Shown one piece after another: positions 34,993-41,395 of a stretch of DNA of 41,395 nucleotides; position 1 is the first letter of the stretch, and every line of letters begins with the position of its first letter. Both the position numbers and the translations under genes were made by a program. The notes beneath the pieces are model-generated. The model did not search any database and was not told where the DNA came from. It saw only the letters and a program-made list of their open reading frames with translations. Origin of the DNA: Caryophanales bacterium UBA3668 (GTDB taxonomy: Bacteria > Bacillota_I > Bacilli_A > RFN20 > CAG-826); NCBI GenBank assembly GCA_002373085.1, contig DFJP01000069.1, forward strand, positions 1 through 41,395, given 5' to 3'.

Positions 34993-36287
34993 AAGCAATA
35001 ATCAACGCTCGAATATACGATTACGATAAATACATCGAAAATGGCTACGTTGTTTTTGATAAAAAAATCGTAAAAGTAGGTGAAATGAAGTCATTTAAAA
35101 ACGATGGCTATCAACTTATAGATGCTAAGGGTCAAATGTTGCTTCCAAATTTCGTTTGTGCCCACTCTCATATCTATTCAATTTTCGCTAGAGGTCTAGC
35201 TTTACCATTTAATCCAAAAAACTTCCAAGACATTCTTGATCAAATGTGGTGGAAACTTGATTCTCAAATTGATAATGAGATTACTTATTATTCTGGAATC
35301 GCTGCTGGAAGTGAATTTTTACTTAATGGTGTCACCACAATAATTGATCACCATGCTAGTGGAACTGAAATTATCGGTTCACTTACCTCTTTAAAGAAAG
35401 CACTAAATAACACATTACACATGAGATCAATCTTGTGTTTTGAAAGTAGTGATCGTTATCCAATCAGAGATTGCATTAAAGAGAATATGAGTTTTGCAAA
35501 CAAGAACCACACTGAATTTGTAAGTGGATTATTTGGAATGCACGCTTCTATGTCTTTAAGTGATAGTAGCCTTAAATTAATTTCTAAGAAATTAAATAAC
35601 ACTCCTATTCATATTCATGTCGCAGAAAGTGATATGGATGAAAATGATTGTTTAGAAAAATATGGAACAAACATCATTTCTAGATTGGATAAATATAATT
35701 TAATTAATAAAGATTCTCTTATTGTTCACGGGGTTTTCATGAACGATGAAGAACTTGATATCATCAAAAATAGAGGCGCATATATTGTTGTAAATACAAC
35801 AAGTAATTTAAATAACGCGGTTGGAATTCCTGATATTAAGAAATATATGGAACATAACATTCCAGTTATGATTGGTAATGATGGCCTATCTAGTTCAATG
35901 GCAACTGAGTATTTAAATGCGATGTATCTTACACATTTAAAGAACAGTAATCCTACTGCTATGAATATTGGTCATATCTTTGATATAATCAATAATGCAT
36001 ATAGTTATGTTGGACGCCGATTAGGCATTAATATTGGCAAAATTAGAGAAGGCTATGTCTCTGATTTTATGCTTATCCCATACACTCCATTTACAGAGAT
36101 GAACTCCAATAACGCTTTTGGTCATGTGTTTTATGGTTTATTCCCTAACTTTAGACCAAACGATGTCTTTGTAGATGGAAGTAGATTAGTTAAAAATGGT
36201 GAACTAACATCTAAAAAAGCAAAAGCAGAACTAATTGAGTCAAGAAAATATAGTGAAAAACTTTGGAAGAAAGTGAAGGAAATCTAG
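34989..36287 (+). CDS. ssnA: SsnA-like aminohydrolase (amidohydrolase family)
   Basis: This is a mononuclear metal deaminase/hydrolase of the TRZ/ATZ-guanine deaminase type. The metal ligands are intact: AHSHIYS (about 59-61), His in HIHVAESD, His in VHGVFMN and Asp in GNDGLSS. The segment FARGLALPFNPKNFQDIL resembles SsnA, which in E. coli lies beside ygfK and xdhD. The 432-aa length matches. Its natural substrate is not established; within this operon it could remove an amino or imino group from a purine-derived ring. Its ATG overlaps the hydantoinase stop (ATGA), so the two are translationally coupled. Confidence 0.87.
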   Translation: MKAIINARIYDYDKYIENGYVVFDKKIVKVGEMKSFKNDGYQLIDAKGQMLLPNFVCAHSHIYSIFARGLALPFNPKNFQDILDQMWWKLDSQIDNEITYYSGIAAGSEFLLNGVTTIIDHHASGTEIIGSLTSLKKALNNTLHMRSILCFESSDRYPIRDCIKENMSFANKNHTEFVSGLFGMHASMSLSDSSLKLISKKLNNTPIHIHVAESDMDENDCLEKYGTNIISRLDKYNLINKDSLIVHGVFMNDEELDIIKNRGAYIVVNTTSNLNNAVGIPDIKKYMEHNIPVMIGNDGLSSSMATEYLNAMYLTHLKNSNPTAMNIGHIFDIINNAYSYVGRRLGINIGKIREGYVSDFMLIPYTPFTEMNSNNAFGHVFYGLFPNFRPNDVFVDGSRLVKNGELTSKKAKAELIESRKYSEKLWKKVKEI

Positions 36288-36289
36288 CT

Positions 36290-37375
36290 ATGGATTTAAC
36301 AACCAAATTTGATGGATTAACCCTAAAGAACCCACTTATGCCAGCAGCAGGACCACTTGTTGGAGATGCTGAAAAATTATTATGGCTTAAAGATCAAGGA
36401 CTTGGTGCTTTAGTAGCGAAAACCATTTCCACTAAAGATGCTCATATTCCTCATCCATGTATTGTTGGAGAGGGTAATAGTGCAATCTTTAACTGTGAAT
36501 TATGGACAGAATATCCAAAAGAAAAGTGGATTAATGAATTCCTTCCAGAATTAAAGGCTAAAAAAGGAGATACACCTCTTATTATATCCGTAGGATATAC
36601 AAAAGAAGATATGGAAGAATTAATTCCTCTTCTTGATGAATTTGCAGATGCCTTTGAAGTGAGCTGTCACTATGTCGGAACTGACCACGAGAAGATGGCA
36701 GAAACTGTTAGAACAATTAGAAAGCACACGAATAAACCTTTCTATATGAAAATATCACCACATATTCCTGATCCAGCAGGATTTGCTCATACCATTAAGG
36801 CAAATGGCGCTAATGGTGTTGTGGCAATTAATTCCTTAGGGCCAAGTATGGTTATTGATGTTGAGAACCGTCAAATGGCGTGTTCTAACGATAAAGGGTT
36901 TGTGTGGATGAGTGGACCAGTAATTAAGCCACTTGCTTTAGCAACCGTTTACACAATTAAACAAGCCGAACCATCTTTAACTGTTATTGGTGTTGGTGGA
37001 GTAGCTTCTGCTAAAGATGTCATCGAATTCTTATTAGCAGGTGCTTCTGCTGTTGGAATGCTTTCAGCACCAATGCTTAGAGGAAAAGAATTATACGCAA
37101 AGATTATTAATGACCTTCCAAAAGAATTAGAGAAATATGGTTTCTCTTCTATTCAAGAAGTCATTGATACAAAACTTACAAATAAAGTTACTTATGAACA
37201 CGAAATGCCAAGTGTGGATTCTAGTAAATGTTCACACTGTGGAATGTGTTCAAGAAACTGCCCATATTTTGCAATTGATATGGACGAAAACAAAGTACCA
37301 GCATTTAATCCAAACAAATGTTTCAAATGCGGATTATGTGCATCCAAATGCCCAACAAAAGCTATTAAATTTTAA
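36290..37375 (+). CDS. PreA/dihydroorotate dehydrogenase-like flavoprotein with two 4Fe-4S motifs
   Basis: The 361-aa protein has a class 1 dihydroorotate dehydrogenase-type TIM barrel that binds FMN (FDGLTLKNPLMPAAGP at the start, VVAINSLGP, VIGVGGVASAKDVIEFLLAGA near the end), then a ferredoxin domain with CSHCGMCSRNCP (about 313) and CFKCGLCASKCP (about 344). This is the layout of PreA, the catalytic subunit of bacterial dihydropyrimidine dehydrogenase. Its NAD-binding partner PreT is absent here. In E. coli the cluster has the large oxidoreductase YgfK at this position. It may reduce or oxidise a ring intermediate before the hydantoinase step; this is inference. GAAGGA nine bases before ATG 36290 sets the start. 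Confidence 0.85.
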   Translation: MDLTTKFDGLTLKNPLMPAAGPLVGDAEKLLWLKDQGLGALVAKTISTKDAHIPHPCIVGEGNSAIFNCELWTEYPKEKWINEFLPELKAKKGDTPLIISVGYTKEDMEELIPLLDEFADAFEVSCHYVGTDHEKMAETVRTIRKHTNKPFYMKISPHIPDPAGFAHTIKANGANGVVAINSLGPSMVIDVENRQMACSNDKGFVWMSGPVIKPLALATVYTIKQAEPSLTVIGVGGVASAKDVIEFLLAGASAVGMLSAPMLRGKELYAKIINDLPKELEKYGFSSIQEVIDTKLTNKVTYEHEMPSVDSSKCSHCGMCSRNCPYFAIDMDENKVPAFNPNKCFKCGLCASKCPTKAIKF

Positions 37376-37381
37376 TCATTT

Positions 37382-39475
37382 ATGATTAACGAATACAAAA
37401 CATCAGTCAAAAAAGTCGATAATGAAGAAAAGATGTCAGGAATGGCAATCTTTACTGGCGATATCCGTATGGATAACGTCCTTTTTGCAATTCCTGTTAG
37501 AAGTACAGTATCTCACGGAAAAATCTTAAAGATTAATGTTCCAAGTTTACCAAGAGGATATTACTTCATCTCTGCAAAAGATATTGTTAAAGAAAATGTT
37601 TGTAACATTATCGCTTCTGACTGGCCTGTATTCGCTGATAAAGAAGTTAATTATAAAGGTGAGACCATAGGTCTTATTGTTGGTCGTAAAAAATTAACAT
37701 GTTTAAGCCTTGCTAAAGATGTCCATGTTGAATACGAAGAACTTGAACCAGTGTATGAAATGAAAAATTCATATGTTCATAAAGAGTTCAACAAAGGCAA
37801 CATAGAAGTCTTTAAAAATGCGAAAAAAGTATTTTCTGAAAGCTTTGAAACTGGATATCAAGAACATATCTATTTAGAACCACAAGGAATGCTTATGTGG
37901 TTAGATGGTAATAAAATTACCATTAAGGCATCAATGCAATGTCCTTTCTATATCAAAAAAGCGGTTGAAAGAACATTAGGATGTGACTCTAGTAGAGTTA
38001 GAGTGATTCAACCTGCTGTCGGTGGTGCTTTCGGCGGTAAAGAACATTATCCATCTTTGATGGCGGCGCAACTAGCGACTGCAATTGTTAAGATTAAAAA
38101 ACCAATTAAGATGATCTTTGACCGTAAGGAAGATATTACCTTCACCACAAAAAGACATCCAAGTAAAACTGATATCTCAGCTTATCTGGATGATAAAGAC
38201 AATATTTTAGGTGTCAAAATTCATGTTGGAATTGATGGAGGAGCATATATTGGCTGTTCAATGGTTGTTCTTTCCCGTGCCTTGATTGCATGTACTAACA
38301 CATATACCTTTGATAATGTCGCAGTTAGTGGAGATGCCTATTGCACTAACAAGGTTCCAAGCGCTGCATATCGTGGATTTGGCTCACCTCAATCAATCTT
38401 TGCAATGGAGTTATTTATTAACCATTTAGCGGACTTCTTGCACGTTAATCGACTTGAGTTAAGAAATAAATACTTAGTTAAAACCGGTGATATAAGTGTC
38501 ACAAACGGTAAATTCAGAGACCCAATTATTTTAAAAGAACTCATGGATAAAGCTATGGAGATGAGTGACTACAAAAAGAAAGTAGTCGAATATTCTAAAC
38601 CAGGTTCTTTTAAAGGAATTGGAATGTCAACTTTCTTACATGGATGTGGTTTTACTGGAAGCGGTGAAAGCACAATCATCAAAGCTAAAGTTAGAATTAG
38701 AAAAGACAAAAATGGTGTCGTCACCTTCTATACTTCCCAAGTAGATTTTGGACAAGGTAATAGAACGACATTAAAACGCATTGTAGTTGATACTTTGGGT
38801 ATTCCAGAAGACCAAGTAATATATGACGCACCTGATACAGATAAGACATTATCAACAGGACCTACTGCCGCTAGTAGAACAATTATTATTGTTGGTGGAC
38901 TAGTTGGTAAAGCTGCTCAACACTTAAAAGAAATCTGGCAAGATGGTGTAGAACAAGAAATTGTTGAACCATATGTTGCTCCATCCTTTATTAAATGGGA
39001 TGAACCAACTATGCAAGGTGATGCATATCCTGGATATGCTTGGGGAGTCAACATTGTTGAAGTAAGTGTTGATCCAATTACATATCAAGTGAATATCGAT
39101 GGATGCTGGTCAACATATGATGTTGGTCACGCGATTGATGAAAGAATAATGATTGGACAAGCTGATGGTGGATTAGCCCAGGCTTTAGGTTGGGCCTATT
39201 TAGAAAAAGAAGAAATCGAAAATGGTGTTTTCAAACAAAAGACACTTAGTGACTATGTCATCCCAACAATGATGGATTTACCAAAGATGGAAACTGCCTT
39301 TATTGATAATCCATTCCCTTATGGCGCTTTCGGGGCTAAAGGGGCTGGAGAATTAACGTTTGTAGGAGGCGCTCCTGCATTCTGTCTTGCTCTTGAGCAA
39401 GCAATCAATAGAAAAGTACATAAGATCCCAGCGACACCTGAATACATTATGGAGTTAATCGAACATGGAAATTAG
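37382..39475 (+). CDS. xdhA: Xanthine dehydrogenase-type molybdenum subunit
   Basis: This 697-aa protein is the Mo-binding subunit of the second hydroxylase, of the xanthine dehydrogenase XdhA type. Motifs are canonical: KMSGMAIFTGDI (hammerhead start), AVGGAFGGKEHYPS, AAYRGFGSPQ with the substrate-side Arg, VDFGQGNRTT and the catalytic Glu in GAKGAGELTF (about 656). It forms a heterotrimer with the next two genes, which overlap it and each other. With guanine deaminase in the window, xanthine or hypoxanthine is the natural candidate substrate. The first set has only distant similarity to this one, so the two sets did not arise by recent duplication. Confidence 0.87.
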   Translation: MINEYKTSVKKVDNEEKMSGMAIFTGDIRMDNVLFAIPVRSTVSHGKILKINVPSLPRGYYFISAKDIVKENVCNIIASDWPVFADKEVNYKGETIGLIVGRKKLTCLSLAKDVHVEYEELEPVYEMKNSYVHKEFNKGNIEVFKNAKKVFSESFETGYQEHIYLEPQGMLMWLDGNKITIKASMQCPFYIKKAVERTLGCDSSRVRVIQPAVGGAFGGKEHYPSLMAAQLATAIVKIKKPIKMIFDRKEDITFTTKRHPSKTDISAYLDDKDNILGVKIHVGIDGGAYIGCSMVVLSRALIACTNTYTFDNVAVSGDAYCTNKVPSAAYRGFGSPQSIFAMELFINHLADFLHVNRLELRNKYLVKTGDISVTNGKFRDPIILKELMDKAMEMSDYKKKVVEYSKPGSFKGIGMSTFLHGCGFTGSGESTIIKAKVRIRKDKNGVVTFYTSQVDFGQGNRTTLKRIVVDTLGIPEDQVIYDAPDTDKTLSTGPTAASRTIIIVGGLVGKAAQHLKEIWQDGVEQEIVEPYVAPSFIKWDEPTMQGDAYPGYAWGVNIVEVSVDPITYQVNIDGCWSTYDVGHAIDERIMIGQADGGLAQALGWAYLEKEEIENGVFKQKTLSDYVIPTMMDLPKMETAFIDNPFPYGAFGAKGAGELTFVGGAPAFCLALEQAINRKVHKIPATPEYIMELIEHGN

Positions 39476-39932
39476 TTTTATTTTGAACAATAAAAAAGTA
39501 ACAATTGATGTCACTCCATCAATGCGTCTTTTAGATGTCATTCGTGAAGAATTACATTTAACAGGAACTAAAGAAGGGTGTGGAGAAGGCGAATGTGGAG
39601 CATGCACTGTTTTAGTTAATGGCGAACCATATAATTCATGTCTTACTCCTGCCGCTAATGTGATTGGTAAAGAAGTAATGACTATTGAAGGATTTAGAGA
39701 AACAAAAGCGTATCGAGTTATCGCTGATGCATTCGCTAATCAAGGTGGTAGCCAATGTGGCTTCTGTACACCTGGCATGATTTTAGCGAGTTATGCTGTT
39801 CTTAAGAAGAACCCTCATCCAACCGAAGAAGAAATTAGAGAAGCTTTATCAGGCAACTTATGCCGCTGTACTGGATATAACTCCATAGTTAACGCAGTAA
39901 TGCTAGCTAGCAAGAAAGGAATAGAATTATGA
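39465..39932 (+). CDS. xdhC: Xanthine dehydrogenase-type [2Fe-2S] subunit
   Basis: The 155-aa protein has all canonical cluster ligands: CGEGECGACTVLVNG and a following Cys for the ferredoxin-like cluster, then CGFCTPGM and CRCTGY for the second one. It conducts electrons from molybdenum to FAD. It starts 11 bp inside the Mo subunit gene and ends 4 bp inside the FAD subunit gene. Order Mo-FeS-FAD differs from the Mo-FAD-FeS order of E. coli xdhABC. Confidence 0.93.
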   Translation: MEISFILNNKKVTIDVTPSMRLLDVIREELHLTGTKEGCGEGECGACTVLVNGEPYNSCLTPAANVIGKEVMTIEGFRETKAYRVIADAFANQGGSQCGFCTPGMILASYAVLKKNPHPTEEEIREALSGNLCRCTGYNSIVNAVMLASKKGIEL

Positions 39933-40780
39933 TCCAACATTTCATTCCTTCTAATCTAAATGAAGCTTTAGAAATTCTTTCTAAGCACAACTGTTTTATT
40001 TTTGCTGGTGGCACTGATTTAATGGTCCAAAAACATATTAGTACTGGAGTACTCCCTCATTTTGAAAAAGACATTCTCTACGTGATGGATTTAAAAGAAC
40101 TAGATTATATTAATCTAGATAGTGATAAAAATATCCACATTGGTGCCTCTACTAGATTTATTGAAATTGAAGAGTCTCCTCTTGTTCCAGAAATCTACAA
40201 AAAAGTTATTAGAGAAATTGCTTCTCCTAATATCCGTAATATGGCCACCATGACTGGTAATATCGCTAACGCTTCCCCTGCTGGAGATAGTATTGTCCCA
40301 TTAGTGCTTAATGATGCAGATGTAGTTTTAGCCTCAGTTAATGGAGAAAGAGCTATCTCAGTTAATGACTTCATCTTAGGCGTTAGAAAGATAGATAGAA
40401 AACCAGATGAAATGATTAAAGAAATCGTCTTAAAACCTCAAGAACTCAACTATTTTTATAAGAAAGTTGGTTCTAGAAAGGCTGAATCAATTACTAAAGT
40501 TTCTTTCTTAGGAGCATATAGAGTTGAAGGTGGAATTATCAAAGATTTTAGAGTGGCCTTTGGTAGTGTCGCTATTAAAGTTGTTCGTAATACAAAAGTT
40601 GAAAAGAAATATATCGGTAAATCAATTAATGAATTAAAAGTTAATCAAGTGGTGCAAGATTACGCAAAACTCATTGCCCCAATTACTGATCAAAGAAGCA
40701 ACAAAGAATACCGCCACAAAGTGGCAATGAACTTATTAAAGAAATTCCTAATAGATTTAAAAGGAGAAACCGATGAATAA
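39929..40780 (+). CDS. xdhB: Xanthine dehydrogenase-type FAD-binding subunit
   Basis: The 283-aa FAD subunit has the canonical loops FIFAGGTDLMVQ and RNMATMTGNIANASPAGDS, both involved in FAD binding, followed by the CO dehydrogenase flavoprotein C-terminal domain (about 175-280, FYKKVGSRKAESI). It receives electrons from the iron-sulfur subunit and passes them to NAD or another acceptor. Its end overlaps the next ATG by 8 bp, which couples it to the PLP enzyme. Confidence 0.92.
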   Translation: MIQHFIPSNLNEALEILSKHNCFIFAGGTDLMVQKHISTGVLPHFEKDILYVMDLKELDYINLDSDKNIHIGASTRFIEIEESPLVPEIYKKVIREIASPNIRNMATMTGNIANASPAGDSIVPLVLNDADVVLASVNGERAISVNDFILGVRKIDRKPDEMIKEIVLKPQELNYFYKKVGSRKAESITKVSFLGAYRVEGGIIKDFRVAFGSVAIKVVRNTKVEKKYIGKSINELKVNQVVQDYAKLIAPITDQRSNKEYRHKVAMNLLKKFLIDLKGETDE

Positions 40781-41395
40781 ATATATTCGTGGATACCGTT
40801 GCACAGTCTGTGGAGAATTTTTTGAAACAAAAGAGGCGATGATGACTTGCCCTCACTGCGGAGAAAAAGGAATCCTAGACGTCGAATATGATTATGATGC
40901 TTTAAAACAAGTTTTAACCAAAGACTATTTTAAAAACAATCGTGATTATTCAATGTGGAGATATTTCCCGCTAATGGGAATTGAAGAAGAAAATATCCAT
41001 AAGATGCTTAGAATCGGATGGACCCCACTTGTGAAGTCCTATAATTTATCAAAAGAATTAGGATTAAAAGAACTCTATATTAAAGATGATGGTCTTAATC
41101 CTAGTGGAAGTAGTAAAGATAGGGCTAGTGGAGTTGCTGTATTAAAAGCTATTGAGGCAGGAGCAAAAGTTATTTCATGTTCCTCTACTGGTAACGCTGC
41201 TAGTAGCTGTGCATGTCACGCTGCTCATATGGGAATTCCAGCAGTTATCTTTGTTCCAAAAAGAGCCCCTATTGGTAAATTAACTCAAATCTCATTATAT
41301 GGAGCTACTTTAGTAGTGGTTGATGGCGATTATAAAGCCGCCTTCCGCTTATCTAAAGAAGCAATTAATAAATATGGTTGGTATAACCGTAACGC
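40773..41395 (+). CDS. Threonine synthase-like PLP enzyme (truncated by window edge)
   Basis: The first 207 residues are visible. An N-terminal zinc ribbon (CTVCGEFF, then CPHCGEKG) precedes a fold-type II PLP domain with the cofactor Lys in PSGSSKDRAS and the phosphate loop SSTGNAASSCACHAA. This is threonine synthase ThrC by overall pattern. In the operon it occupies the place of E. coli YgeX, a fold-type II diaminopropionate ammonia-lyase, so a lyase acting on a purine-derived amino acid is an alternative; the missing C-terminal half would help decide. AAAGGAG seven bases upstream sets the start, and it overlaps xdhB by 8 bp. The gene continues beyond the right edge. Confidence 0.8.
   Translation, partial: MNKYIRGYRCTVCGEFFETKEAMMTCPHCGEKGILDVEYDYDALKQVLTKDYFKNNRDYSMWRYFPLMGIEEENIHKMLRIGWTPLVKSYNLSKELGLKELYIKDDGLNPSGSSKDRASGVAVLKAIEAGAKVISCSSTGNAASSCACHAAHMGIPAVIFVPKRAPIGKLTQISLYGATLVVVDGDYKAAFRLSKEAINKYGWYNRN

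Noticed and set aside
31349..39475. Selenocysteine in the molybdenum hydroxylase subunits
   Set aside because: No in-frame TGA occurs, and in selenium-dependent hydroxylases the selenium is a labile ligand that leaves no coding trace.

Overview
The window reads as a chromosomal segment of a low-GC Gram-positive bacterium, most likely an uncultured gut member of the Bacilli with Mollicutes/Erysipelotrichales affinity. Supporting signs are strongly AT-rich codon use (AGA for Arg, A/T third positions), a short SRP RNA of about 80 nt with no Alu domain (as in mycoplasmas, unlike the long Bacillus scRNA), a LafB/CpoA-type glycolipid glycosyltransferase and an Lgt homologue. The genetic code is standard: Trp is TGG, and TGA is a true stop in ATGA overlaps at 4892-4895 and 34989-34992. 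The lineage is an inference. No phage, IS or CRISPR array is visible.

Layout. 1-680: the 5' end of a tRNA gene (minus) and its promoter, then the SRP RNA abutting tadA. 681-3299: P-type cation ATPase (minus). 3436-7224: operon of psuG, a TetR-type regulator, an iron alcohol dehydrogenase and a degenerate M50-like membrane protein, ended by a terminator. 7315-10147: zinc-ribbon membrane protein, converging on mgtE. 10401-13574: very large beta-helix lipoprotein, converging on tldD-tldE (minus, 13607-16334). 16442-17966: glycolipid glycosyltransferase and guanine deaminase. 17974-23262: XRE regulator, NERD protein, transmembrane GGDEF-EAL protein, DUF2130 protein. 23271-26802: heterodimeric ABC exporter. 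26914-29455: carbamate kinase, divergent from lgt and a CPBP protease.

29537-41395 (running off the right edge) is the most striking part: one head-to-tail operon with gaps of at most 6 bp or overlaps. It encodes a MocA-type molybdopterin cytidylyltransferase, a complete but atypical FAD/FeS/Mo hydroxylase resembling E. coli YgfM-XdhD, a hydantoinase, an SsnA-type aminohydrolase, a PreA-like flavoprotein with two 4Fe-4S motifs, a canonical xanthine dehydrogenase-type Mo/FeS/FAD trio, and a threonine synthase-like PLP enzyme. The set closely parallels the E. coli xdh-yge-ygfK-ssnA-xdhD cluster and the anaerobic purine/urate degradation gene sets of gut bacteria, but it is compact and rearranged. 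Carbamate kinase just upstream and guanine deaminase at 17511 fit the same theme: guanine to xanthine, oxidation and ring opening, release of ammonia, and ATP from carbamoyl phosphate. The exact pathway is inferred from gene content.

Regulation. The operon has a near-consensus promoter (TTGATA, 17 bp, TATAAT) whose -35 lies in a perfect palindrome, and its first ATG sits at the predicted transcription start. Several other genes also have a -10 box only 6-10 bp before an ATG with no Shine-Dalgarno sequence, which suggests that leaderless mRNAs are common here. Inverted repeats overlap the psuG, tldD and carbamate kinase promoters.
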